Shown: one piece after another, positions 1-12,700 of the stretch
Numbering within the stretch: the first letter of the stretch is position 1
How the letters are laid out: the number at the start of each line of letters is the position of its first letter
DNA from: Oreocharis arfaki
Taxonomy: Eukaryota > Chordata > Aves > Passeriformes > Paramythiidae
Length of the DNA: 64,000 nucleotides
Assembly (NCBI GenBank): GCA_013398015.1
Contig: VZRR01002778.1
Coordinates: forward strand, 62,001-126,000
Reading direction: 5' to 3'
Program-made: the position numbers and the translations under genes
Notes under the pieces: model-generated
The model's input: only the letters and a program-made list of their open reading frames with translations
The model's database searches: none
Told to the model about the DNA's origin: nothing

Positions 1-1974
1 TTGTATGGTTTCTTTCACATAAATGGCACCAGTACTGGGGAACCATCTGTACCCAGAATTTCTATCTTCTTCCCCTTAGCAAGATCTTCTCAATCTTTTT
101 TGTCTCCCCTGGAGGTTGAAATGCTTTCTACTCAAACCATGCTTTCACACAGTCCCTCAGGGGCTGGTCAAGGCTCTTTGGCATCAGTTGAGGAGAAGAA
201 ATAGACCCCTTTATTTCCTTCATTTGCCATTATGCTGAATGCTATTCTTTGAAAATGAGCAGTTTCTGTTACATATTTCATTGGAAGTGCCTCAGTGTTT
301 TGTTTCACGAACATAATGCACGTATTTCACTGTATTCAAATCAGAATCAGAGGCAAAAAACTGAATAAAACTAGACAAAATTTCATAGCTGCTTTGTATG
401 TTTAAATGAACCCCTCTGGCAACACAAGAAAAATATACTGGGAAAATGAGGCACTGTGTTATTAATGTCGAAAAACTAAAAAAAGGTATATTGAAATCCA
501 CCATTCCTTTCCTGAAAGATGTTGTAAACTTTAACTGGCAGCTCCACACTAGAAAGGCAGAACATCTGTTTCATTTGTGAGAAAAATAATCTCAGGCCTA
601 ACAGAAGGCTGTTAAAATAGAAATGGTTATTATATCCTCTCAGTTTCCGGAACTTTCATTAATCCCACGATGAAAATTCCGGGGAAAAAAAAGTATTCCT
701 CCATAAAAATAAAAGCTGGCATTGAATTTCCTGTTAGCTGAGCAGTGATTCAGAGTTTTTAGTTGCAAAGGAATACCCTTAAGTTTTCAACAAAAGAAAC
801 CCAGCAACAAATGAGGAATTTGTCTGTGTGAGGAACAGTCAGATTGCAGACCTCTCCTATAGCACTCTGGCAAAATACTTCCAGTAGAAGCTTAATCCAA
901 AATAGCCATTAAAAGCTGAACAAGAGATTTTCCTGGTCAGCCAGGAAAAAAACTCCTTCAGTATTTCCTTCCAGTCACTGTTTCACTGTTATTAACAGCA
1001 GTGAATTCTTTTTCATCCTTTGTGCTCCCTTTCAGGCCTGCTATTGTGCAAAGAGAGATGGTATATTGAAAGGAAGAGAATTTAAGTTGATCAAAGTTAC
1101 TCGAAGCCAATTAATATACAAATTAGAGAGGAAAGAACTATCAAAAGGAGGAAGAATATTGAAAAAAGTGGCACGTTTTACAAATCAGTGGAGGGCCACA
1201 TCAAAAAGCCCCTTATATATAGCTAAAGGTAAAAATAAGAAAAATATCTGAATATTGATTCCAATGACATTGTAAAAAAAACCCACTAAAAAAGAAATAG
1301 TGAAAATGACCTGGAAACACCTACCTGATAGATGAACATGATATCTGAAGAGGTAGCCTGAGGATCATCAGAGCCTATCAAACTTGATTTTCAATTTTTT
1401 TGTCCCTGGTTTTTCATCTTAGCTAATTACACCAACTGAAGCCCGTGCTATATGAGACATTAAAGACGCAGCAGAAAAAAGTATGTTTTCATTGAGAGGT
1501 AGATTTTGAAATATCCAGTAAGGTGTAAGCTGTCAGGAGTTTCTCCTGTGATTCAAATATTGACAACACATCTTCCTTCCTCTGTGGTTTCAACACACTG
1601 CATCTTCCCTTGCAGTGGACGTATTAATAAGGCCTCTAATCTTAACATGGCCAAGTATGTTCATTTTCTGAGAAAAAAAAATTACACACAATTGAATCTT
1701 TTAGAATTCTTTGAGTGTAGTTCTCTGAATTCCTGTGAGTATAGTTTAGGTAGGCTTTAATTGTCTTGTCAAAGACTTGAGAAGTCTGAGAAATGAATTA
1801 AACATGAACAGAAAGGCCAAGTATTGTTATGGATAAAAATATACCTAGAGGACAAGAGAGAATAAATGTTTTGTTGTGAGAAATGATTAGTAGTTGTCTT
1901 TCATACGAGAACTGTCCCTGGAAAGCATGTGAGGAATGAGACAACAAATGTGAAAATTACTTAGGCTATTCAGG
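1..1974. other. Anonymous AT-rich non-coding sequence
   Basis: No gene, known repeat or RNA gene was recognised. The open frames here (up to 85 codons) have no recognisable domain and no splice-flanked structure. Short A runs and ordinary avian unique sequence make up the interval. A rich stretch of A/G near 1060-1250 leaves a lysine-rich frame open, which reflects base composition rather than coding constraint. Confidence 0.6.
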
Positions 1975-2510
1975 ACCAGAAAGAGCTGTGAAGAGCTGCA
2001 GAAAGCTAAAACCAGACAGGACAATGGGCAACTTGGCAAGCAGACAACGATGTGATATTACCAAAACTAGGTAAAGTGCATAAGAAAGACAAATACAAAT
2101 CTTTCTTCTCGAAAATGCCAGTCATAAATGAAGAGTTGTGACTATCAAATTGGAAACAAGTCTGCAACTCAACAGTGAAATCTCATCTGCGCTTTTGTTG
2201 ACTGTGCTTTTAAACGGACGCTTCAAAATGAAAGAAGCTCAAGAAGAGTGAAATAGTGAAGCTGTAGGGGGAAAAGAGGCTGAAAAGACTGAGATTATTT
2301 GCTTTAGAAAAGAAACGAGTAAGAGAGAGTATGAGGAACACTTACAGTATAATCAGTGGTGGGCAAGATGGAGTGAACATACTTATCTGCTTGTTTAATA
2401 ACATGAGAAAATGGAGGCATTCAATTTAGTCCAAAGGCAGAAACCTGAAAGATTACCTGTACCTTTTCACACATGGTGCAGTTAAACTGTGACACTTCTA
2501 CTTTCCAGAG
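1975..2510 (+). mobile_element. Ancient CR1/L3-like LINE fragment (part of ORF2 through the 3' region)
   Basis: The sequence follows, in order and on the plus strand, the conserved blocks of old amniote CR1 elements. A block near 1985-2070 resembles the stretch after the reverse-transcriptase core (an 'agctgcagaaag' then 'gggcaacttggcaa' pattern). At 2276-2330 there is the 'aggctgaaaagactgag...ttagaaaagaaacg' block, and at 2350-2500 the 'ataatcagtggt', 'ttcacacatggtgcagt' and 'taaactgtgacact' blocks that precede the CR1 3' end. Every reading frame is broken by stops and indels, so it is a dead copy. It is much more diverged than the CR1 tails at 9.4 and 41.9 kb and lacks their octamer 3' end. 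The identification rests on remembered consensus blocks; the 2276-2510 part is the firmest and the middle is patchy. Confidence 0.7.
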
Positions 2511-5500
2511 TTTATTTAGGCTAAATTTAGGGAGATTCAAAGAGGAGTCGAGTATTTATATGCTGATCAAGGCAGAGTCCTCCAAATTACTGACAAATAA
2601 AACTTTGGTTGTCAAATTCTGCCTTTAATGGTTTTTATGCTTAAATCAGTCTGTAAAAATTAGAAAGGAGCAGGTGACCTATATAGGGGGACAGATTATG
2701 CCATACCTATGCCAACTGCAGAATGCTTGAGTCAGTCCCTCAAGCTTCTTAGTTCTTGTCTTTTTTAAACATAAATTACTGTATAAAATATCCACTCAGT
2801 TGACACAGTATGGCATTTAGTTTTCTTCCATGTTTCTGTATAGTTTAATTGAATATGCAAATTCTGATGTACAGTTACTTTAGATTTTATAACATTGCAT
2901 TATGACTCAAATCAGCATGCAACTCAAAGTGAATTCAAAAACAAATATAAAATGAGGGTAGTTACAAATGCAATCTGAAGTATACGAACAACCATTTTAT
3001 TTTGCCAGGAAAAGTCTAACGGATGCCTGAGCAGGTTTCCCAAAGGAATAAACAAGCAATTAAAAAGTCAAAATCACAAAAATGTCAGTGGTTATTTTGG
3101 CTCTCTTCCCCAGCAGGAGTACTCATTAAATAAACATGAGTCTTCTTTTTATATTTCTGTATTTTTGCCTTTTCCTTGAGTGCTCATTTCTCCTTTGCTT
3201 TTGTGGATTTTTTTGCTTCTGTTTTGTTTGGTATTGCTTTTTTTCTCCACTTTACATTATAACCTGGATATAAGGAATATAAATTGCAAACTAGTGTTTC
3301 CAGATGTTGGAATTACATTTGTGTGAAAAAGGTCCCCAGACCAGAAAAGCATATAAAAATATGCTTATTGTGAATCAAAGATTTTTTTTTTTACTAAAAT
3401 GATATAAAAAAACCAATTGGATGGGAATATCAGCACGTATTCTGAAAAGAGTTTAGGAGCTGTTCTATTAATTTCGAAAAGTATCAAGTTCTCAGTGTTG
3501 GTTTTTGTCATTTGCTGCATTTATTCTAACTAGTCCACTAAATTTTTTCTTTTAGAGCTGATCCATTAAATAAGAGGAATCACAACATGTGGTTTTGATT
3601 ACACATATTATGGTACTAAATAATGTATTAGTCTTCTTTGATTCTACATAAAAAGAATGTTAATGTGAAAATGAACTGTCGAGGAACAAGGTTGTTCTTA
3701 CTTACATTAAAGAAAATGTTGTTTACTTGGTTTGGATTACAGGAAGAAAGTTGAAAAGAATAAAGGCTCACCTGAATCATTGTTTAAGCTGATTATGGAT
3801 TTTGGAGAAATTCCTTCCATAATTATTCATTACTATGTTCCTTTCATCATTCTCTCAAAAGCTTGGTGCCAACTATTAGCAAAAAGAGAATAATGAAATG
3901 TATGAATTGCTAGATTTTATTAGCTATAGCAGGGATTATTATATTCACTGTCATGAAATATTTGAAAATACTAATTTTACTAGAAAATCACTGTATTTTT
4001 CAATGTATAACCACATCAATTTTTTTCTGAAATCAGAAAACGTTTTATTCATTAATTATAATGTCTAACATATTTTTAAACTAACCCATAAAATCCTTTA
4101 AATCTTAGAGCAGGACACCTGGTCCCATTTAGGGTTCAGTTGAATATTTGGCAGGAAATTTATATCAGTGATCTTCTTTTAAAAGCCATCCTGTCACTCT
4201 CGCAGCAATGTTAGTCTGCATGTTGCCTCCTCCCTCTCCCTTTTAGTTTCATTAACTCCTGGCAGTAGCCAAACTTATTCATAAATGAAAATGAGAAGAG
4301 AAGACCTTGATGAGGTTCATTATCTCTGAAAGTGGTAATTATGTTATGATCAGAGGACAAGATGTTGATGCAGCAAATTTTGATAGGTGGAGCCTCAAGC
4401 ATAAAATTATATACCCAGTAACAAATGTCCATGGTGATAGCTTGGAACAAAGCGAAGAGTGAATAGTAGCTTCCTGTAAAGAAAAAATTGTGGTGAAAGA
4501 GGCCCAGTGAAAGCATAATGAGCGAAAAAAGAGCATATAAAACAGGTTGGAAAGACTTTTTTTCTGTTTGTAGTGTCACTGGAAATTTAAAAAAACTTAA
4601 CTGCAGTCAGAACTAAATATCCATTCAAAAAATGGTAAAAGCTAAAAATGAGATTAGTTGCAATGAGCTGAGAGTACTTTATGATCCCTGAAAATGATAT
4701 AGATTTCAGTCTCAGAAAGAAGAGAGTGCAGAAAAAAAGTTTTACTTTAGATAATTCTACTTTGTGTTGTGACTCTGTATGGACATTATATCAAGACTGG
4801 TTAAATAGTTAAAACCAGCGATACTTCTGAGTCAGAAAGCTGTGATTCACCTGCCCCACCTTCTGCATAATCCTGTAAAAATGTTGTCATTGCTGTTAAG
4901 TAAAGCAGCTAGAGTAATTATTTAAATCCCACTGAAGACATTTGGGCCTACTTTCTCCTTGAAAGGTGTCTTATTCCTTGCCCTACTTTGTTGTCTAGGC
5001 TCCCTCAATAATTAATGCAGAAAAGTAAACATCTTTGGAGGGCAATTAACATCACCTGTATTAGGGTCCATCTTTGAAGAGAATTAAACAGTCTGTGGAG
5101 GCATATTATAGTCTAACTACTACAAAATCAGCCTAGATGTCTGGTTTAGACAGCACATAACTTTTGAATAGTCAAAATTAATTTGTGTCATTTTTACCCT
5201 CAAACTCAAGCACATGGTTTGGATGAAGTGGTTTTGCCCATATCATCAAAGCCAAACAAATTTTAGGGATTTTGCTGAGCCTTGAAAACTGAAACAAGCC
5301 ATGTTCATTTCCAGGATAGCACCACAAGCTTCACTGAGAACACAGAGATTATACAGCCAAATATTATGTGGCATAGGAAGCACTAAATAAAAATCTAATT
5401 TGGGTAATTCAGGGGAAAGTTATCAGTATCTTTTATCTCTTCTTTCATTGCTGGAACTATTTTGCAGTCTGTGGGTTTATTCCTTGCCAAGCAAAATATT

Positions 5501-7844
5501 CCCAGTGGGTTTTCAAAGGGCTTGATCACTTAGATTCACTTCAGATATAAATCTGTTGATGTCAAAAAGCTCAAGAGTTGAGTCCGGTTCTGGATTAGAC
5601 GCAGAATGACCTTCTAAGGGCAAGTCTGACCTGAGGTTTTTAAAGGAATTTGGGCGAAAAGGGCAAAGAGCAAATGCATTAAAGAATTATATTAAGGAGT
5701 AACCCTGAAGCAGTTAATGTGCAGGTTATGTAAACAAGATTAAAAGTATTTTGTGAGAAGTTCGGTTTGATATCAGTGTCATTCCTCTTCCTTCGGGGTT
5801 TAGTTCTGTCCTTGTTACATGAATTCAGATGTTGAATGGGAACCTGCAAGCTGATTAAATTGGAATTTCCATTGAAAAATTTGATGCAGAAGATACAAAT
5901 GCATACTTGCCTTTTGCTTTCTTTGGTTTACTCTATTGTCTACTATAGAAAGAACTGGTAGAAGAATAAAAATACATTGTATTTCATGTGTGAGTGATTT
6001 ATCAAAATGTCTGTGCCTTATAGTAGACATCTTTTACTTACTTATTTTGAAATCCAGTAATTGGGAGCCTAAAATATATGCTGTAATTGTCATCTCTGCA
6101 AAAATATGAACAGTTAAGGGGGTTTTTTTTGCCTCCCATTGTTTCCCCCTTCTCTTGATGCTCCTCTAAAGGTTTTTCTTTCTAGGATATATTTTTCAAA
6201 TGTGTCTTTGTAGGCTAGGTGTCAAATATATATTTTTGAAAATCCTATGGGGTTTAGAAAGGTTATATACCCATTGTGTGTGTATTTAGGAACATTTGGT
6301 AACAAATGGAAGTTGAGGCATTGGAAACCCACGTGCTTAATGGATTAACCTTTTAAAAAATTCGGTAAGCACAAGACTGAATGTTTCATGTCATAACTAT
6401 CTTTTAAAAAATCTTACCTCAGGTTTCACCAAGAAATCATTTTTTTCTTTTCTCCCTGGCATTTGCTTTTAGATGCATAGTTACAGTAAAGGATACCTGC
6501 TTTGTTCACTGTATTTTAAACTCCAAAATCCGGTTTTGCTAGTGCAGTGTTAAGGTGTCATTCTTTAAACTGGTAGCCAGAACTGTTTTGTGAGTGAGTG
6601 CCTGTCTCTACTGTGAAAATGTTCTCCTGCAGTACAAATTTAAAACCAAATTAGGGTCACTATAACGAAAAGAGAGAGACTTCATGGATTTATATTGCAT
6701 CAGCTCAGAAGAGAGACTTTTCATCTGTGAAATGTCTGTAAATAGTGAGCTAGTAAGAATAAAATAGTTGTATATCTGCCATTGTTAACTACCCTGTGTT
6801 TCTACATTTTTGTGAGATGCAAAACGCATGCATATGAAACTGACCCCTTGAATGAAGGCACAACACATGCTGTGCACTTGCTCACGACCTATCACATTGG
6901 AGCATGAATTCTGCCCAGGGATGTTATATTTTAATGAAGAAAAAGATTGAAAAAGAGAAAAGAGAGAGCAATAAATAGCTATGATAATAGCAGTAAGTAG
7001 TGAGGTCACTAGCTAATGTAATGGTTGCAAATACCAGTGTATGTTTGAGCTTACTGACATAATGGTCATTCATATCTAGCAGATACTTCTTCATGACCCT
7101 AATCATGCAATGAATAATGGTTTGAGTCTTAACAGTTTAACAACACGTTAACAAACAGGTTTACCTGGGGCAAACTGAGAGAAGGCATGTGATATTATAC
7201 GAGTGGACTATAACAGAGAAAAAAATCAGCTGAGTAGCTCAGTCTGTTCTTTCCATACACAATAGATTCTGTGCTATGGCTGTAAGGAGGAGAATACTCC
7301 ATGTCTTGTATCACAGCAAATAGCAGGAATATTTGATGTGTAATGCCAAATTGTCACTGACTTTCCCTAAATGGTAAATATCTTTCTGATATCCTTCTTT
7401 TGTAAGGGGCTAAATGAACATGGGATATGAATAGTCTTTATTTTTTTAAGCCAAAGGCAACAGTCAGTTATTTGATCTGAATGGTAATTTCCACTGTACA
7501 AAGTTGTACAGCCTAAGTGTCAACCCCAGAAAAGTAATAGAGGAACTGATACGGTACTTGACTAATAGAAAATTAAAATAATTTAAGGTCGTTAATGATA
7601 ATGATATGGATTTTTTTTGAAAATAGATACTGTCAATACTGATAATCTAATATTCTTATATTTTACCTGTAAGATTATAAGACAATTGATAAAAAGTAAT
7701 TATCAGTAAGGCATTTGTCTCCTTCCTGCATGACATTTTGATTAAGAAAGTAGAATGATACAAAGTCAACATGACATGCACGGACTGAATTGAAGCTGAC
7801 TAACCAGCAGTCAAAACATAACAGTAATCTTCACTGAGGAGGTC
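2511..7844. other. Anonymous AT-rich non-coding sequence
   Basis: No gene or classifiable repeat was seen. The interval has many short A and T runs. The longest open frame is a minus-strand 122-codon frame at 4211-4579, whose product is rich in hydrophobic residues but unlike any family I know. A small perfect stem of eight bases with a four-base loop occurs at 3347-3366; it is within chance expectation. Conserved non-coding elements may be present but cannot be shown from a single sequence. Confidence 0.55.
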
Positions 7845-8080
7845 AATTCCAGTTGGGTCTCACAAAGTCTTGGTCTCATTCTGTTTAACACTATAAGTAA
7901 TGGGAAAAAAACCCCACAAAATAAATACTGACAAATTTGGCAGATGACATAAAGAATGAGATTGATAAAAAAACGGGCATGTTAGGTCACAGAATACGAG
8001 CAAATGATGTGTGCTTTAGTATAACCAAATGAAACATCATATATATGGGAAAAAAAGTATGTAGCTCAAAATTAAAGGAG
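7845..8080 (+). mobile_element. Ancient CR1/L3-like LINE fragment (reverse-transcriptase region)
   Basis: The plus strand carries degraded versions of consecutive CR1 reverse-transcriptase blocks. 'cttggtctcattctgttta' at about 7869-7887 matches the block preceding the catalytic YxDD region of the CR1 family's second ORF. 'aatttggcagatgac' at about 7935-7949 matches the block that encodes the FADD-type motif. A weaker 'aaccaaatgaaa' block follows about 80 bases later, at 8023-8034. Frames are broken, so no protein can be made. It is a separate old insertion from the one at 2 kb or a similarly aged copy, and far more diverged than the CR1 tails at 9.4 and 41.9 kb. Ends are approximate because similarity fades gradually. 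Confidence 0.6.
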
Positions 8081-9388
8081 ACTCTCTATGGAAACTTACC
8101 ATCCATGGTGTCCAAAAAGTTAAATTAGGTTATTATGGAAGGCTTTTATAATTGTTGAATGTGCAAAAACAGAGAGAGGTAGATTAAAAAATCCAAATAA
8201 TAGAATTGATAGAATAATTTTTTACTATTTTTTTCATTACATGGGGGGAGTTATAGTAAGGAGTCCAATTCCACTAGGCTTTAGAGCCAAACATACTTCA
8301 GGTAGCAGAAGAGACTGCAGAAACTTCAGAACCTTTAGGGCTCTGATATAATTTCTTTTCTTCTGAGTTTTATTACAGCTCTTTGTCTTCCATTCTCTAC
8401 TTTTTTTTTTCCTTTCTCTTGGTCTCATCTTCTTACATTTTTTTTCTATTTGTCTAACCTTTAAAACTGTGGAAGTTGCATGATGTTTGCTACCACTACT
8501 GTTTCCGTTCTTATTTTCATTCATTCTTATATTTTGCTCCTTATTCCCAGCCAAATGTCTCTATTGACCTGTTTTTTACTTTTGGACAGTGGCCTCCAAC
8601 TGTTCCATGACTGAACAACAACTAGCTCAATTCTTAGTTACATTTTTGGTACTGCTGGACTACAATCCAGTTTCCAATCATGAAAGCACTGGAAGGAATT
8701 GTACTACTTCCCATTCCATTTATTCCTGAATGTGTTCAATTGTTTTTGGATTTTCGCAGAAAATCCACTTTTCCAACTGTTTAACTCCTTCAAGAGCTAC
8801 TGCATGTTGTAATGAAGCTTCAAGCCTCCAAAGTGAAAAAGCCTGCAATATGGGAATTTTTACTAACTTCTCGTACGAAGCGGTTTTCCTCTACCTTCAG
8901 ATGATGTCCATTCCTTGAGCTCCCACTCTATATTTGTAAAGCCAAGGGAATGGTTGATTTAGCCCAAGCTCAACCAGCTGTAACCAGGCTTTTGATGCTT
9001 CCAGCAACAGTTTTCGAATTCTACTCACAACTGAACATCTTCGAGTCTTGTCGGTCACCAGCAAGGGCGACTGTTTACTGCGTCTTTGCAGAGTGTTTTC
9101 TCAGTGCAAAGTAGCCCATAGGAGATTACTGCTGCTAAAATAGTCTGTGTTCCCTAATCCAATATGGTTTTTTGGGAATCATCCTATCCTGTGAACCCAA
9201 GTGTTTTTTAATTACCATTCAAGTTCCTATGCGGCATTGATTATAAAATCAGCCAACAGTCAAATCCCCTACGCTTCTCAATGTATCATTCCCAGTAAGT
9301 TGTCTCTGCCCATGCCCCAGGAGACAGACCTGGACAGATGCAGGAGGGCTGCCAAGTACTGAATGTTTGTCCTGTAGGTTTATCCATA
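8081..9388. other. Anonymous non-coding sequence with a T-rich stretch
   Basis: No gene was seen. T-rich sequence near 8340-8460 opens a minus-strand frame of 105 codons that is lysine-rich because of the T/C bias, not because of coding constraint. The part near 8930-9330 is somewhat less AT-rich but has no recognisable feature. Confidence 0.55.
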
Positions 9389-9735
9389 TAGGGACCTCAT
9401 CACTCTCTACAACTCCCTGAAAGGAGGCTGTAGTTAGGAGGGGTTCAGTCTCTCCTGCACTGCCTGCAGTGAGAGGATAAGAGGAAACGGCCTCAGTCTA
9501 AAGCAGAGACAGGAGAGATTCAGATTAGGTGGTTTCAGTGTTTGGGTGGCCAGGCATTGGAACAGGTTGCCCAGGCAGGCGGTGGAGCCGCCATCTCTGG
9601 AGGTGTTTAAGAGGCATCTGGGTCTGGTGTTGGGTGACAGCACTTAACACTTTGGAGGTTATGGTGGTGCTGCTGTTTTGACAGTTGGGCTGGATGATCT
9701 TAAAGGTCTCTTCCAACCCTGATGATTCTATGATT
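9389..9735 (+). mobile_element. CR1 LINE, 5'-truncated 3' end
   Basis: This is a typical avian CR1 tail in the plus orientation. The copy begins inside the end of ORF2 and the 3' UTR ('gggacctcatcactctctac' at about 9391). It continues through 'ggaacaggttgcccaggcag' and 'ggtggagccgccatctctgg', then 'ttgggctggatgatcttaaa', and ends in the 'gattctatgatt' terminus characteristic of CR1 rather than a poly(A) tail. Extreme 5' truncation is normal for CR1. It contains substitutions and small indels relative to the consensus I remember, including a low-similarity part near 9450-9530, so it is moderately old. It cannot move by itself because it has no ORF. The two short minus-strand frames overlying it (69 and 63 codons) are incidental. 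Confidence 0.93.
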
Positions 9736-12700
9736 GCAATTTTCCTGCCAATTTCTGCAGTTAAAAGAGATTATTAAGGGAAGAAATTTGTCTCTTGTGT
9801 TTTCTGTCCTCCAGACAAGCCATACTAGATGTAAGGTTTAGCTGTACTTCTTTTACGGGTAGTATTTCTGATATATTAAACAATTTTCAGACTGTTTGCA
9901 ACATGAAAGTACAGATTTTTGATGTCAATTATGGCCTACTATGCAAAGGAAATATGTACGTTCCACTGGCAAGCTAGAAGTAAATGCATGATATTTATGC
10001 AGTGTTTTTCTTGTGTGCTTATTTCATCTCCTTTACTCAAATGATGTTGCCCTCAGTCTTCCTACCTACTGACATTTTCTCTACTGATCCAGACAAAGTC
10101 ACTTTACCTTTGAGACTGAAGGGTTAATCTTCTTTTCTGCATGGCCTTTGTGTTTGCTCTAAGAGTTATCAAAAGGATTTGGAATGAAGTGTGGAAATGA
10201 AGTTAAAGCACAAGGGCGCATTGCCTGATCAGGTAATGTTAAGAAGAAGTATGGAATTTATAGAACGGCTAGATTTGTATTTGCCTATATTTAGATTGAG
10301 GGGTCAGAACAAGACAGTTAATTTGTGATTATATTCCAACACAAAATATATATTTAGGTATCAGTGACTAGAAAATATCAAACCTTCTGGCTTAAAAAAA
10401 CCCCAACAAACCAGCATAGGAAAAAAATTGCAATTTACAAAAGTGTTATAACAAGGTAAAGAATAGAAAACAGACAGAGGGGAGGTAAATAATCTTTTTA
10501 TAGAAAGATATTTTACAAACTATTTGATGTTCAACAATTTGGCATCATTAGCTACCCCTGTATAGGATAAATTAACAGGGAGAAATATAAGAAATCAGAA
10601 GTAATCGAGGACAAGAAACACTTTTTTAATGTCAGATATCAGAGGTCTGATCCTGTGTTACCCTGAGTCTTGCCTAGTCTTTCTCTAGTGTGCAAAATCA
10701 CATACAAGGTAGATATAAAAAGCAGTTTTACTGTGTGAAGAATTTTGTGCTCCTAGTAGGGCCTTTGCACTCCTGAGACAGAACAAAGTATGGGGCAGGA
10801 AAGAATGGGTAAAGAGACATGGAAGGGGAGACAGAGTCCCTGTCAAAAAAGCTCCCTCATTCAGTCTGCAGTACACAAATACTCAGTGTAATTACTACTC
10901 TGTATAGCTTTAGTTTTGTTGCTTATTTGATCATGAAGATAAAAATTAAAAAAGGCATCCTTTGAAAATTCTGCCTGAAATAGGTAATGTGGTGTTAAGG
11001 GCAAGAGTTACCTTGTCTCCTCAGATTTTCAACAGTTGCTCAGTCCAGAAGGAATAAGACATACTAATAGTCCCTAGGAGGACCTTGGTTGATGGGCAGT
11101 GTACCTTGGGCAGTGTAATGAAATATGCAGATGTTAAATAAATTACAGCAACTCTTAAAAAAGGTAAAATCACTTTGCTAGACAATCGATAGTATAATTT
11201 TCTACTACTTTTAGTTACCATTTGTTTCTGCACTACAGTTGATAGATGTACTAATGGAACTGACAAAGGAACCTAGTAACTAGAACCTAGGCAGAAAGGT
11301 GAAAATTCTACAATGTTCCAAACTACTTAAGTGAATTTGCTTTTACAATACTTCTCATAACTAGCATTTTTTGTGATATGATGCTTATAATCACAGATAA
11401 GCTGATCGTTCTTAAAGCAGTGGTGTTACTTTTTGTCAGTCATATCACTGTCTTTGTTGGTCTAAACTTTTCTACAAGTTTAATCATAGTTTTTCAGATA
11501 AAAGATAGATCCTGTTACATTACCCAGTATGGTCCTCTGAAGCAGATTTTTATTATCTGATCATTTCCTCTAAATTTCAGCATTAGTCACTCTACCCTAT
11601 GATGCGGCTTCTATCAATCTCCACTGATCAAGTTTTAATAACTTTACCTCTTTTACCTGTGTTTCCTTCTGGTCTAGAGTATATTAAACAACTTTCCAGT
11701 TAAAGTAACTCTGAATGCAGATAGTTTTTAATAATTTTGATTTGTTGCAGGAAGCAAAAAGGCTGGAATCTCAGCAGGATTAAATACATTCAGCTTTCCA
11801 TAGTTCTATGAAATTAAATGGCAGTGTGCCAGTCTATATACTGTGAGCTTCTACACATAAATATGGAAACAAACTACTTTTCTTCTTGCAAAAAAGTATT
11901 TGAAGCTTTTCTACATATTATCACTTTTTCATTTTAATTTTTTTTTCCTGGGGAAAGTAAACTTTTCCACATACTACTCTAAGGGTTTGCAGTTGTGACA
12001 GTGGGGAAAAAGCAGTGCATTCCTCTTGGCAGGCAACAGAATGAAAACAAAGGCCATCTATAATTCAGAACTACAGCGCATCAAATAAAGATAAAATCAT
12101 AATAAAATAATAATGATGTGATTCATGAACCAGAAACTCTGATTGTTCAAAAAACATAGTAATAAAGTTAAGAATGCAATTCATTAGTAATATGAAATAG
12201 AGGAGTTTCCCAGCAGGAGCTGAAAAAGTCTCAAAGTAATTTCTTCATTAGAGTTTAATAGAAATTGAACATGAATTTGTGCATAATTAAGGTTGAATTA
12301 GTAGCAAAAGTGAGGCATAGCATCCATAGCACCCTCACAAATGGTAAGAGTACTTTGCTGAAGAACAGCACGTTCTGGACAAGTGAATCCCACTTTCAGG
12401 ATACTCATTTACACTTTACTGCAGCGTATAATGAGGTTACTGTGGTATTGAAGGTGCTTAATAAAAGGTAACTTCCCAATGGTCAAAGTCTTAATTTAAA
12501 AAGTGTCCTGAATAAGCTACTATTCCAGTTTTTATTGTGATGACTGTAATCAGTGAAGACATATAAATTGTTTGACACCTTGTAGAGCTGAAGATTACTT
12601 TAATTTAAGTGTTAATCAGAACCATTTTTTTAAATGTAGCAAAATGGCAATATTTGCTTTTTCAAGGACATAGGGTTATAACTCAGTATATAACTAAAAT

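Noticed and set aside
4211..4579. 122-codon minus-strand frame with hydrophobic stretches
   Set aside because: No recognisable family or signal, a second frame is open over the same bases, and hydrophobicity follows from T-rich codons.
8237..8554. 105-codon lysine-rich minus-strand frame
   Set aside because: The Lys/Arg richness comes from a T-rich tract on the plus strand; no domain is visible.
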